From: Aliivibrio sp. EL58
GTDB taxonomy: Bacteria > Pseudomonadota > Gammaproteobacteria > Enterobacterales > Vibrionaceae
DNA: 64,000 nt
Direction: 5' to 3'
NCBI RefSeq assembly: GCF_900312675.1
Contig: NZ_OMPC01000001.1
Location: 541,633-605,632 of the forward strand
Part shown: positions 46,905 through 55,668 of the stretch, in pieces
Layout of the letters: every line of letters starts with the position of its first letter
Position numbering within the stretch: position 1 is the stretch's first letter
Notes under the pieces: generated by a model
What the model was told of the DNA's origin: nothing
Database searches by the model: none
What the model saw: only the letters and a program-made list of their open reading frames with translations
Made by a program: the position numbers and the translations under genes

Positions 46905-47855
46905 ATGGATTTTTCTAATCGCTTACTTTTATTGTTAGAAGTCACTGAACTTGGCTCTTTTACTAATGTTGCCGAGCAAAAGAATCTAGATCGCTCTGTC
47001 ATATCAAAGCAGATCAGTCGCTTAGAAGAAGAGTTAGGGGTTCGCTTACTTAACCGCACCACGCGCTCGTTATCATTAACAGCAGCAGGTAATGAAATGG
47101 TGAGCCAAGCAAAACTGTTACGTGACTTGCTTAACAATACCCACCGTTTAGCGCAGAACTACCATTCAGAGCCAAGAGGGATATTAAAGATCACCAGCTC
47201 AATGATGTTTGGCCGTCAGTACGTTCAAGATGCGATCTCTGTTTTTCAGAAGCAATATCCTGATGTGAAATGCGAGCTAAGATTAGAAGACAGAGTGGTT
47301 GATATTGTGCAGGAAGGCTTTGATATTGGTTTTCGTATTGGTAGACCAAAGAACTCCAGTTTGATCTCTCGTAAGATTGCTCGAAGTCGTTTATTAATCG
47401 TCGCCTCTCCAGATTTCATTCAGGAACACGGTCAGATAGAGACAATTGAAACGCTGGAATCACTTCCAGCGACGATTTATGCCGCGCCTGGATTGTTCAT
47501 CAATAAATTTAATTATCTCGATGAGAACAATATTGAACAGCAATTTCAACTTAATGTTGCTTATAAAGTGAATGATGTTGAGATGGTAGTAAAAAGCGCG
47601 GTGGCTGGTAATACGCTTGCTGTGGTCACTGCTCAAATGATTGAGAATGAAATCACTGAAGGGAAGCTTATCCCGATCATGACGCATTTGAATCTTGAAG
47701 ATTTTGGGACTTTTTATGCCGTATACCCACATCGAGATGCACCCATCAAAACCAAGTTATTTATTGATGTATTAAAGTCGATCATTGGAGAAAGCTCCCC
47801 TATTTGGGAGCAGAATATACCAGGTTTCGCCAAATTATACGGCGGTACGAAGTAG
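46905..47855 (+). CDS. LysR-type regulator (divergent from the crotonase gene)
   Basis: 316 aa. Helix-turn-helix LLLLEVTELGSFTNVAEQKNLDRSVISKQISRLEEELGVRLLNRTTR at about 6-52, then a LysR substrate-binding domain. GAGGCTCAA precedes the ATG. It is divergent from the crotonase/radical SAM genes, its likely targets, and convergent with the MarR gene, from which it is separated by 26 bases. Confidence 0.88.
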   Translation: MDFSNRLLLLLEVTELGSFTNVAEQKNLDRSVISKQISRLEEELGVRLLNRTTRSLSLTAAGNEMVSQAKLLRDLLNNTHRLAQNYHSEPRGILKITSSMMFGRQYVQDAISVFQKQYPDVKCELRLEDRVVDIVQEGFDIGFRIGRPKNSSLISRKIARSRLLIVASPDFIQEHGQIETIETLESLPATIYAAPGLFINKFNYLDENNIEQQFQLNVAYKVNDVEMVVKSAVAGNTLAVVTAQMIENEITEGKLIPIMTHLNLEDFGTFYAVYPHRDAPIKTKLFIDVLKSIIGESSPIWEQNIPGFAKLYGGTK

Positions 47856-47881
47856 TTTGTCGGTTTAGCTTTGAGCTGTTT

Positions 47882-48307
47882 TTAAGTGTTAAGGTTTCTC
47901 GCCATCTTCTCTGCAATACGCTTAAATTCAGCGATCTCTTCATTAGAGAGATCCATCGACACCTTTTCAAACATACTTTTATCAATCCCCGAGATTTTTT
48001 TCATGATCTCTTTGCCACCTTCAGTGATACGAAGGCATTGGCTGCGCTTATCTTCAGGATTAGGCTCTTTAATGATGAGATCTTGTGTAAGTAAACTGCT
48101 TAAAAGGCGTGTGACTTGAGCTTTATCTCTATGTAAATAATTAGCAATATCAACGGCTGTGCAATGTGGTTTGTGGTTAATGATCTTGATAACACGCACA
48201 TGCATAGGCGTGATCCCAAGCGCTAACTCTTCAATTTGGTCATGCAAATTACGCTTTAACGTATGTACTAACGTGAACAAGCTATCTAATGATTTTCTAT
48301 CAGACAT
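47882..48307 (-). CDS. MarR-family regulator
   Basis: 141 aa. Winged-helix repressor: ITPMHVRVIKIINHKPHCTAVDIANYLHRDKAQVTRLLSSLLTQDLIIKEPNPEDKRSQCLRIT is the classic MarR DNA-binding domain with the wing arginine-rich DKR motif, flanked by dimerisation helices. The start is taken at ATG 48307 (MSDRKSL); an in-frame ATG lies 12 bases upstream. Two identical 15-base palindromes lie in the promoter region shared with the divergent DUF3861 gene, so it probably represses itself and that gene. Ligand unknown. Confidence 0.87.
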   Translation of the reverse strand: MSDRKSLDSLFTLVHTLKRNLHDQIEELALGITPMHVRVIKIINHKPHCTAVDIANYLHRDKAQVTRLLSSLLTQDLIIKEPNPEDKRSQCLRITEGGKEIMKKISGIDKSMFEKVSMDLSNEEIAEFKRIAEKMARNLNT

Positions 48308-48328
48308 AAATATTACCATTTAAAAGTG

Positions 48329-48370
48329 GTTGATATTATCAACTAAAAATATATAGTTGATATTATCAAC
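48329..48370. promoter_or_regulatory. Tandem 15-base palindromic operator, probably for MarR
   Basis: GTTGATATTATCAAC occurs exactly twice, at 48329-48343 and 48356-48370, with centres 27 bases apart. The first copy is 22 bases upstream of the MarR start codon. Confidence 0.8.
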
Positions 48371-48453
48371 TTAATTGAGCGTTCTTTCAAGAGGAAGTTC
48401 AAATTGGTTTGCTGTTGAATATGATGTCATCAAGACTATTAGAAGGTAGAACT

Positions 48454-48756
48454 ATGATCCCTAAAATTAGAAAAGATAAGTGTTACCGAGTGACCATTGA
48501 AGAGATAACACCAGAGCAAGAAACAGCTCAAACATTGGCGTTTGAATTTCAAGATCGTGAAGATGTATTTAATATTGTCGATAAACTAAAACAAAAGAGT
48601 GGCTTAGAGCCAGAGATTGCAACAAAGGTAGGTGTTGCATTGCGTTTATTAGGTCCAGTGATGATGGCAAACCGTAAACATGAATTGTTTGTTGATTTTA
48701 TGCCGCACTTTAAAACCTTTATGCAAAACTTGAAGAGTAAAGTGAAAGGCAAATAA
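48454..48756 (+). CDS. DUF3861-family small protein
   Basis: 100 aa, cytoplasmic. Begins MIPKIRKDKCYRVTIEEI and contains the REDVFNIVDKLKQKSGL segment typical of DUF3861. The ATG at 48454 has GAAGG upstream; upstream in-frame starts would overlap the promoter region. It is divergent from the MarR gene and its promoter lies next to the tandem palindromes, so it is the likely MarR target. Function unknown. Confidence 0.78.
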   Translation: MIPKIRKDKCYRVTIEEITPEQETAQTLAFEFQDREDVFNIVDKLKQKSGLEPEIATKVGVALRLLGPVMMANRKHELFVDFMPHFKTFMQNLKSKVKGK

Positions 48757-49170
48757 AAAAGTAATACTTTAAGAACATATTGAAAACCTAAAGCCGAGTG
48801 AGGAATACACTCGGCTTTTCTGTGACTGAGTAAAGCCTAGATGAGCTGTATATTCTCTTCATAACTTCCTTCAATTAAACCGATTTAAATCCATTTTTAT
48901 CTCTTAGAATACTCACCTCATACTGAAAGAGAGTTGTTCTAAAAACACGAGTAAATTTTGTTTTTAATATTACCTGCACAGCATTATTAAAATTACACCG
49001 AACTTTGACAAAGTATATGGTAGTAAGAGATAGTTTATAGAGTTGATTTTAAGTCATGCTAAGTATTCGTTAATGTGATTTTTAATCATAACTGTGTCAC
49101 CTTATAGTTAATTCATCAAAGACAAAATGAGTAATCAAAGATGAATGAGATGAACCCTAAGAGAGAAATT
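48757..49170. other. Intergenic region after the DUF3861 gene
   Basis: About 410 bases. It begins with the DUF3861 terminator and otherwise shows no supported gene or repeat; the promoter of the acetyltransferase/LysR pair must lie at the right end. Confidence 0.45.
48790..48822 (+). terminator. Terminator of the DUF3861 gene
   Basis: Perfect 11-bp stem AAAGCCGAGTG / CACTCGGCTTT with T residues following. Confidence 0.82.
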
Positions 49171-49653
49171 ATGAGTCTTAATATTGTTGAAGTGTCAGCA
49201 GGACATGATAAAGAGTTAAGCTGTGTTATCAAGCGTGTAGGAGCAGAATACGGTGCAGTAGGTGAGGGCTTTGGTCCATCAGATGCCGAAGTTGATGAGA
49301 TGAGTGCCTATTACACCAAAGAAAATCGCAGTCATTATTTGGTCGCGTTACTGGATGGAAAAGTCGTAGGAGGTTGCGGTCTTGCTCCTTTTGGTAATGA
49401 CACAAATACCTGTGAATTAAAAAAACTGTTCTTGCTTGAAGAAAGCAGAGGGTTAGGCCTTGGAAAGCAACTTGCTGTTGCGTGTTTAGCGTTTGGGAAA
49501 GAGCAGGGATTTACTCAATGTTATCTTGATACGCTTTCTAATATGGTTGCGGCAGTGCGATTGTACGAAAAACTAGGCTTTGAACATTTACCACAACCAC
49601 TTGAAGAAACACTTCATGGGGCATGTGATGTTTGGATGCTAAAACAATTGTAA
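49171..49653 (+). CDS. GNAT-family N-acetyltransferase
   Basis: 160 aa. Acetyl-CoA-binding motif A is LEESRGLGLGKQLAVACLAFGKEQGF, followed by the C-terminal AAVRLYEKLGFEHL motif B. No membrane segment. AAGAGAGAAATT precedes the ATG at 49171; an in-frame ATG 30 bases upstream is less likely. The LysR gene follows after 21 bases in the same direction, so the two are probably one transcript. Acceptor substrate unknown. Confidence 0.87.
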   Translation: MSLNIVEVSAGHDKELSCVIKRVGAEYGAVGEGFGPSDAEVDEMSAYYTKENRSHYLVALLDGKVVGGCGLAPFGNDTNTCELKKLFLLEESRGLGLGKQLAVACLAFGKEQGFTQCYLDTLSNMVAAVRLYEKLGFEHLPQPLEETLHGACDVWMLKQL

Positions 49654-49674
49654 ATAAGAACTCAAGGATGAGGT

Positions 49675-50616
49675 ATGAATAACTACAAACTGCTACGCCC
49701 GTTATACACCTTGCTACAAACACGAAGTTTGACAGGATCAGCGAAACGCCTAAACGTAACACAATCAGCAATGAGTAGAACCTTAACTCAAATTAGAACC
49801 GCCTTTAATGATCCTATTTTGATCCGAGAGGGGAACCAGTTTGTGGTCAGTGCAAAAGGTGAGGCATTACTGAAAAAACTGCCATCAATATTGGCGACTC
49901 TTGATGACTTATATGACGTAGAGGTATTCTCTCCTAAAGAATGCAGCCGAGAGTTTACACTGGCTTACACCGCCTTTCTTTCGGAAGCCATTGTTCCCGT
50001 TATTTGCAAAGAAATAGTGGCTCAAGCACCTAATGCCTCGTTATATAGTCAGCTTTGGCAAGAGCAACACATTCAAGCGCTGTCTGAGAATAAGATTGAG
50101 CTTGTGGCCTCAACATTGGATTATTTCCCTGAGAATATTTATGGGAAAAAATTGATTGATGATGAGTACGTTATCATCATGGCTGATTCACATCCCTTAG
50201 CTAATCAAGCGGTGAGCCAAGACGTTTACTTTGAATCAAAGCACGTATTGGTTCATGGATTACGAGAAATGAAGCAGTATGTAGGAGATCTATTTCAGCA
50301 ACATAAGAAAAAAAGAAAAGTACTCGCAAAGACCCCTTCATTTACTTCAGCCATAGAGCTTATATGCCAGACAGATGCGCTTGTGACTGCACCACTGCAT
50401 ATCGCTGGTCAATTTATCGATAAACTGCCAATTACCATTAAACCGTTACCGTTTGAGCTACCAGTTCATAGTTATTATTTACTTTGGCACAGTAAATTCC
50501 AGAATGATCCTGCTCACCGTTGGTTTAGAGATCAAAGTTTCTTGCTGTTACAACAGCATCTAAAAGAGACCTATGACGTGGGTAAGCTGAATCATCATGT
50601 AATAGATTTTAAATAG
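49675..50616 (+). CDS. LysR-type regulator
   Basis: 313 aa. Helix-turn-helix LYTLLQTRSLTGSAKRLNVTQSAMSRTLTQIRTAFNDPILIREG at about 10-54, of the NodD-like branch, then the effector domain. GGATGAGGT precedes the start. Co-oriented with and 21 bases after the acetyltransferase gene. Target unknown. Confidence 0.86.
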   Translation: MNNYKLLRPLYTLLQTRSLTGSAKRLNVTQSAMSRTLTQIRTAFNDPILIREGNQFVVSAKGEALLKKLPSILATLDDLYDVEVFSPKECSREFTLAYTAFLSEAIVPVICKEIVAQAPNASLYSQLWQEQHIQALSENKIELVASTLDYFPENIYGKKLIDDEYVIIMADSHPLANQAVSQDVYFESKHVLVHGLREMKQYVGDLFQQHKKKRKVLAKTPSFTSAIELICQTDALVTAPLHIAGQFIDKLPITIKPLPFELPVHSYYLLWHSKFQNDPAHRWFRDQSFLLLQQHLKETYDVGKLNHHVIDFK

Positions 50617-50627
50617 CGCTTCTCTGC

Positions 50628-51041
50628 TTACGCTCTGCGCTTTTTAAATGCATACCAACCTGCACTTAGTAGAGTTTTAAATACCACACCAAAGGCACTT
50701 AATTGAGGATCGGCCTCTTTTCCATCAGCAATACGCCACATTTGGTGTTCATACCAAACAAGCCCAACCATCGCCATTTTATCTAATGCCGGTTTGCCCG
50801 TTGTTGGTTCGGCTAGTGGCATGCCATGGTTTGGGTCTTCAATTAGTTTATTAGGAAAATCAGGGTCAACCGCCATGGTTCGTGCAATGCCAATGAAGTC
50901 AGTTGCAGAGGTGTTTAAGGCTTCATTCATTGCAGGAGCAGTACGAAAACCACCGGTAACAACCAAGGGGGTATTGACCAGTTTTCTTACTTTCTCCATG
51001 TAATCCATAAAGTAAGCTTCACGTTTAATGGTGCTTTCAAT
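50628..51041 (-). pseudogene. 3' remnant of an old-yellow-enzyme type NADH:flavin oxidoreductase gene
   Basis: Only the last ~135 codons of an OYE-family gene remain. In frame upstream of the first ATG (51008) the translation still reads ESTIKREAYF, which is family-like, and then changes at about 51038-51047 into the 3' end of the porin gene. The remnant holds the FMN phosphate-binding end of the barrel (TPLVVTGGFRT and DFIGIARTMAVDP) and a C-terminal tail, but lacks the N-terminal two thirds with the substrate site. It cannot be an active enzyme. A deletion that removed the 5' part and any gene between is the simplest explanation. Confidence 0.82.
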
Positions 51042-51046
51042 AATAA

Positions 51047-52372
51047 TTAGATAATAATGCGAGCTCTAATTCCTGCAACCCATGTACTGTCTTCATTTGA
51101 AAAGGCAGGGTCTTTAATATATTGAAGATTAGGAGTGAGTTCGACAAATTCTCCTAATGCCATTTTGTAATATAACTCACTGGTTAATTGAGAGTCACTT
51201 GAGTCAGCTACCGAGTTAATGCTTTTCATTACATTAGAGAAGTCATTGTTGACTTCACTCCAGTTAAACGCAAACCCTAAGTTATTTTTTGCATTTCCTA
51301 AGCCAAAATATCCGAGTCCAGCCGTTACTGATTTATCGTAGAGTGCGACATCTCCTTCAGAAAACCCTCCTCGTATAAACGGCATAATTTGCGATGTTGC
51401 CATAAAACTGGCTGAAAAGTTAACCCCTTGGCCGCTTCCCCCATCGACGAGACTATGTTGAGTTCCAGAGTCTAAATGCCAAAATGTTAGGTGAATATTA
51501 TCGGTGTAAATTTGCTCTTTAGAGGCAGTCCAACCCAGCTCAAGTGTCGTAAACAGTCGGTGATCATTAAATAAAGTATCAAAACCTTCTAATGGTTCAT
51601 CCGATTTACCTTTACCATCAGCCACACCCGCAATGGTGTAAACATTATCAGTAATCATATGCCCTACAGCGAAGCCAAGAATGCCATCATCCGGTAAGCC
51701 AATCGCACCAGCACCAGTACTAAAAGCAAGGTTAGTAAATCCATTCCATGGGCTTGCTAACGCATAGACATCGACATAGTCAGTGGTATCTAAATAACCG
51801 ACCATAAATGATGTATTACCGTTATTGAGTTTTTGCTTCCAGTATAGGTTGGTTAATCGAGTACCTTGATCGCTGTAAGCTGGACCTATCATTCCTCCGT
51901 AACCAATGCCGTTGCCAGCCCCAGTAAAATTGCCTTGGAAAGCAAGTTCTTTTGGTGTCATGTCAGAATAGCCGTGGCGGTGTTCTACTTTCCATACGAC
52001 TCCTCCGGTATTACCTGTTTCTAACCCGACAAGATTCCATGAACCATAAAATCGTGCGACACCAGAAGATGCTTTATCTTCCCCGCCAGATACGGGGTCA
52101 GAAGCACTTAGGCCAAGCATTTGATAATCAAGCCCAAAAGTGAGATTGTGTTGCTCTGCTAAGTTTTCTCGCCAACTCTTTTTTTGTCGAGTATTTTCGG
52201 CAAGTGTATTATCGACCGTATCAGGGCTGCCAAAATTTGCGCTCGCGAGTAGGGAGGAAGAAAATAGAGCAACAGCAATACTTACCCCTAACGTACTGAC
52301 TTTTAATAAAGAAAAGTGACGATTAATTTGAATCGGAAAAGGTTGTTGCAAGGAAGCGGTGTATTTATTCAT
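51047..52372 (-). CDS. OprB-like carbohydrate-selective porin
   Basis: 441 aa. Long leader with a signal peptide ending near LLASA, then a short alpha-helical stretch (RQKKSWRENLAEQHNLTFGLDYQ) and a 16-strand barrel with OprB-like features (GGVVWKVEHRH, NLYWKQKLNNGNTSFMVGYLD.TDYVDVYA, WVAGIRARI). The last residues are RARIII rather than ending in Phe; this is exactly where the sequence joins the truncated oxidoreductase gene, so the C-terminal signal may have been altered. AGGAAGG precedes the start. Likely outer-membrane uptake of sugars or related small molecules. Confidence 0.85.
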   Translation of the reverse strand: MNKYTASLQQPFPIQINRHFSLLKVSTLGVSIAVALFSSSLLASANFGSPDTVDNTLAENTRQKKSWRENLAEQHNLTFGLDYQMLGLSASDPVSGGEDKASSGVARFYGSWNLVGLETGNTGGVVWKVEHRHGYSDMTPKELAFQGNFTGAGNGIGYGGMIGPAYSDQGTRLTNLYWKQKLNNGNTSFMVGYLDTTDYVDVYALASPWNGFTNLAFSTGAGAIGLPDDGILGFAVGHMITDNVYTIAGVADGKGKSDEPLEGFDTLFNDHRLFTTLELGWTASKEQIYTDNIHLTFWHLDSGTQHSLVDGGSGQGVNFSASFMATSQIMPFIRGGFSEGDVALYDKSVTAGLGYFGLGNAKNNLGFAFNWSEVNNDFSNVMKSINSVADSSDSQLTSELYYKMALGEFVELTPNLQYIKDPAFSNEDSTWVAGIRARIII

Positions 52373-52433
52373 AGGACCTTCCTAAAAGAATGGTTAAAAA
52401 GCTATTATGGCTAATATCCCATTTTAAAATTGT

Positions 52434-52445
52434 CATTTTGCGCCA
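52434..52445 (-). promoter_or_regulatory. Shared promoter motif, porin copy
   Basis: CATTTTGCGCCA (plus strand) lies 62-73 bases upstream of the porin start. Similar motifs in the same orientation precede the two dipeptidase transcription units. Confidence 0.4.
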
Positions 52446-52580
52446 ATTGAAGTGAACAACTTAAGATTTACAGTATAAAGCTAGCGTGATTGATAGAAGC
52501 AAGAGATGAAAAGAAACGCCGCCTATTTGTGCATTACTGGTAGTATTTAGGCGACGTAAAAATAGAGACTTAGAGGTTCA

Positions 52581-53753
52581 TTACCAAGTCTGTTCCCAAA
52601 CTCTCATTAAGTTTCCAGAGTACATTTTTAGAATATCTTCGTTTTTATAGCCACGCTTCCAAAGCTCATCCGTTAAGGCTGGTAAAAACTTAGCAAGCTC
52701 AGCACCGCTGTCAGCACCACGATCAAAGGCATCAATCATGTAGCCAAAGTCGTTGTAGCTTTGGGGACTATTTTTGGCGAATGTTTTTACCAATGCAGTA
52801 CTAAACATATCATCAGTAGCAATACCTACATGATCTATGCCGACTAACTTGATGTAGTATTCCAGCATATCAGCGGCTTGTGCAGGAGTGATATCGTCAG
52901 GGAAGATGCCATCTAACATCCACTCGGTAAATGTTGGGCTGACAACACCGCCCATCTTCGCTACACGGATAGCTTGTTCATCAGTAATTAAGCGATAACA
53001 AGGAGCTAGTGCTTCTTTCTTGATTTTTTCTTTAGGACTACATTCGTATAACCCTGCAGGACCTGAGTGAGTAAATACAGCAGGGACACCAGGATGTTTT
53101 TCTTCCATGTAGCTCATGATATCCATTGTGGTTTGATATGAGGTATGACTCATGTCGACTAAGATGCCATTTTTAACCATCTCATCAATGAGTGAACGAC
53201 CCCAATCAGATAAGCCGATATCATCATAATGGAGTGCTTCGATTACGCCTAAACCAGTACGATAACGACCGTTATAAACGAGCTGCATAGTATTTACCCC
53301 CATGGCTTTAACGGTTGCTACTTTATTAAGATCGCCATTTAAAATGGTGGGTGTTTGTGAGTTCCAAATGAATACATATTTGCCATTTTCTTTGGCTTGT
53401 TTAATGTCTTCAACGGTATACCCAACGGTCATTGTGTCTGGGTGTTTATTGATTACACTTTGCCACTTATTACGCTCGGCTTCGAACTGTTCAAATGTAT
53501 AATATGTTGCCGCCAACGTTGCACTTACCCCTGAAATTCCGGTATCAATAGCGCGTTGAATATAGTCTTCCATTTGTTTATCTTCAGTCCAACCTGCACC
53601 ATAAGGTGAGGCAAACATGTCCATAACTAATGATTCTTTTACAAATGCCTGTGCTTTTTTAGAGGCATCCCAGCTCTTACTTTCTTGACTGGCATATGCA
53701 CTGCCTGAGGCTAATGCTATCGAGATTAATGACACTGATAATTTTTTAAGCAT
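52581..53753 (-). CDS. M19 (renal dipeptidase-like) exported protein, paralogue 1
   Basis: 390 aa with signal peptide (1-21, SAYA/SQES). Barrel fold of membrane dipeptidase: VDMSHTS and THSGPAG keep the two histidines of one zinc site, and GIDHVGIATDDM corresponds to the aspartate region. The N-terminal HxD ligand motif is replaced by MDMFASP and the bridging glutamate region by IWNSQT, so the usual two-zinc centre seems incomplete. AAAGGAT precedes the start, and it lies 11 bases after the DUF3299 gene in one operon. Substrate not predictable. Confidence 0.85.
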   Translation of the reverse strand: MLKKLSVSLISIALASGSAYASQESKSWDASKKAQAFVKESLVMDMFASPYGAGWTEDKQMEDYIQRAIDTGISGVSATLAATYYTFEQFEAERNKWQSVINKHPDTMTVGYTVEDIKQAKENGKYVFIWNSQTPTILNGDLNKVATVKAMGVNTMQLVYNGRYRTGLGVIEALHYDDIGLSDWGRSLIDEMVKNGILVDMSHTSYQTTMDIMSYMEEKHPGVPAVFTHSGPAGLYECSPKEKIKKEALAPCYRLITDEQAIRVAKMGGVVSPTFTEWMLDGIFPDDITPAQAADMLEYYIKLVGIDHVGIATDDMFSTALVKTFAKNSPQSYNDFGYMIDAFDRGADSGAELAKFLPALTDELWKRGYKNEDILKMYSGNLMRVWEQTW

Positions 53754-53764
53754 ATCCTTTACCT

Positions 53765-54406
53765 TTAATTATAGAGTTCTACTGAAGTTGCTAGCATGGT
53801 GTAAGCAGTATCGACTTCTGCGATACCATCTGATAATTGAACGTCTGATTTAGTGTTACTTGTGTTTAACTCTCCTTCTATCCACACTGGTGTATACAAG
53901 CTAATTAATTCAACGCCTTCTTTTGGGGTGACTAATACAATTTGGTTGGCTGGTGGTGGTGGAGTGTGGATACAAGCTCCGGCTGTTGGTACAAGCAAAA
54001 ATTGAGTGACTAGCATACCGTCCATTTCTAATGGCACTATGTAGCCAGGCAAGCGTCCTGTTTTACCAATTAAGCTTTTATTTATTGAGTTTTGGGCGGA
54101 GTTACGTTGTTTTGCGATTTCAGCGCGCTGTTTTATTAGCTCTAGAATGTCGATGTTTGAATCGTTAAAACGTTGAATTGCAATTTCATAGTTTGCTTTA
54201 AGTTCAGGAGCGTTATCACTATCTAAATAAGTCATAACATTATATAAGTCGTATTTCTGCATGGAGGAAAAACGCACAAATGGGTCAATGAAAGATTTTG
54301 ATTCTTCTGAGACTAAATCGCGCCAAGTCCACTGCTCCGAAGCATGGCTGTTCGTGCTTAAAGATAAGCAAACAACTAAAAATAGAAGACGTGAAAATGA
54401 AATCAT
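53765..54406 (-). CDS. DUF3299-family secreted protein
   Basis: 213 aa from the ATG at 54406, with GAAGGAACG upstream. Signal peptide to about residue 22 (NSHA/SEQW). The diagnostic block is PLEMDGMLVTQFLLVPTAGACIHTPPPPANQIVLV near residue 130-165, matching DUF3299, a periplasmic family often found next to metal or export functions in marine bacteria. First gene of the operon with M19 paralogue 1. The AraC gene is divergent. Role unknown. Confidence 0.85.
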   Translation of the reverse strand: MISFSRLLFLVVCLSLSTNSHASEQWTWRDLVSEESKSFIDPFVRFSSMQKYDLYNVMTYLDSDNAPELKANYEIAIQRFNDSNIDILELIKQRAEIAKQRNSAQNSINKSLIGKTGRLPGYIVPLEMDGMLVTQFLLVPTAGACIHTPPPPANQIVLVTPKEGVELISLYTPVWIEGELNTSNTKSDVQLSDGIAEVDTAYTMLATSVELYN

Positions 54407-54480
54407 AAAGCGTTCCTTCGCTATGTTTTTATTCAATAATACTGATTTAGCTATTATAGTTATGGGCAAATCATACTATT

Positions 54481-54488
54481 CATTTTAC
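54481..54488 (-). promoter_or_regulatory. Shared promoter motif, DUF3299/dipeptidase copy (partial)
   Basis: CATTTTAC (plus strand) lies 75-82 bases upstream of the DUF3299 start, matching the first part of the motif found before the porin and second dipeptidase genes. Confidence 0.25.
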
Positions 54489-54641
54489 TATTAAGCTTAT
54501 TGAATGTTAACTCCTAGTTAATTAATTTAGCATAGTAAATGTAAATATGTAACCAACTCAGTATTGCTTTTTGGCATCTTTAATATCAACAGGTTAGGCA
54601 TAGGGTTTATCTATATGCAGCATTTACAATCTGGACTCTCT

Positions 54642-55619
54642 ATGACTAAAACGATTCCGCTTATCCATAAAACAGCCGCAATAATGCAATTAGGCATACT
54701 GAAGCAATATGTAGATGATATGTGGCCAATAATTAATGAGGCTCAGTTACCCATTTATTTGGATTCTACCTCTGCGCAGTACATTCCTTTTCGAACGTTT
54801 GCGAAGTTTTTACAGGCTGTTTTTGAGCGCCTCTCATCACAAGATTTTATCACCTTTGTGCAGCAGGGCGCTGAGCGGTATTCCAAGGAAATTGCTCCCA
54901 TTAAACAAGCAAAAACAATGCAGATATCACTTGATGCTTTGGGGTTATTTCTTCCTATTCAAAGCGCTAAACTTTCATCAGCTTTTCTCAATACAAAGTG
55001 TTTACAACATTGCCTTGAATTAACATTAGAGGATATTAAACCCTTTGGTTTCGTCAGTGAGCTTTATACTATTTGTGTTGCACATCATTACTTAACTCAG
55101 CACTGTTTTGATATCAAAGTACCTTCAAAATATCATGTAGTATCACAAGAAAAATCCGGTTTAGATAAGCTTCAAATTTCAACGGACACTCCTCAATTTA
55201 TGGGACAAATGAGTACAGCCATTTTTTATAACTCTACTATTGAGGCATCAGCGAGTTCGCAGCAATTAACTTGGGAAAAAATAAAGCCTCCTTTTTCTAA
55301 ACAACTTTCTAATGCGCTTGAAAGTTACATTGGGCGACAGGATTTAAGCTTGGAGGCGTTTAGTGACATCATTGGCATTCCGGTGCGGACTATTCAGCGT
55401 CACTTGGCGCAAGATGGTTCTAGCTACAGAAAAATAAAAGAATCGTTAAATATAGCATTTGCTAAGCGAGTAATGGTTGAAAGGGAGGTGTCGATCTCTG
55501 ATATATCTGGACATCTGGGCTATACAGATCCTTCCCAATTTATTCGTGCCTTTAGAAAAATAGAAAACATAACCCCACTTCAATGGCGCAAGAAAGCGAG
55601 GACAGGAAGGAAATCCTAA
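54642..55619 (+). CDS. AraC-family regulator
   Basis: 325 aa from the start chosen here. The N-terminal part (about 1-215) is an arabinose-binding-like (OruR/GadX type) sensing domain; the C-terminal part has two helix-turn-helix motifs (LSLEAFSDIIGIPVRTIQRHLAQDGSSYRKIKE and VSISDISGHLGYTDPSQFIRAFRKIENITPLQWR). The start is uncertain: ATG 54642 has GGAC at good spacing, while ATG 54615 and TTG 54564 are also in frame. It is divergent from the DUF3299/dipeptidase operon and is the likely activator of the cluster. Confidence 0.85.
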   Translation: MTKTIPLIHKTAAIMQLGILKQYVDDMWPIINEAQLPIYLDSTSAQYIPFRTFAKFLQAVFERLSSQDFITFVQQGAERYSKEIAPIKQAKTMQISLDALGLFLPIQSAKLSSAFLNTKCLQHCLELTLEDIKPFGFVSELYTICVAHHYLTQHCFDIKVPSKYHVVSQEKSGLDKLQISTDTPQFMGQMSTAIFYNSTIEASASSQQLTWEKIKPPFSKQLSNALESYIGRQDLSLEAFSDIIGIPVRTIQRHLAQDGSSYRKIKESLNIAFAKRVMVEREVSISDISGHLGYTDPSQFIRAFRKIENITPLQWRKKARTGRKS

Positions 55620-55636
55620 CCGTCCTGTGCATATAA

Positions 55637-55664
55637 AAATGCCAACGTTAATGTTGGCAAAAAA
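55637..55664. terminator. Bidirectional terminator between AraC and dipeptidase 2
   Basis: Stem TGCCAAC / GTTGGCA with a six-base loop and A/T runs on the two sides. Confidence 0.72.
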
Positions 55665-55668
55665 TGAA

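Noticed and set aside
50628-51008. A 126-aa ORF considered as an independent small gene
   Set aside because: Its whole sequence is the C-terminal end of an old-yellow-enzyme protein and the homology continues upstream of its first ATG, so it is a gene remnant.
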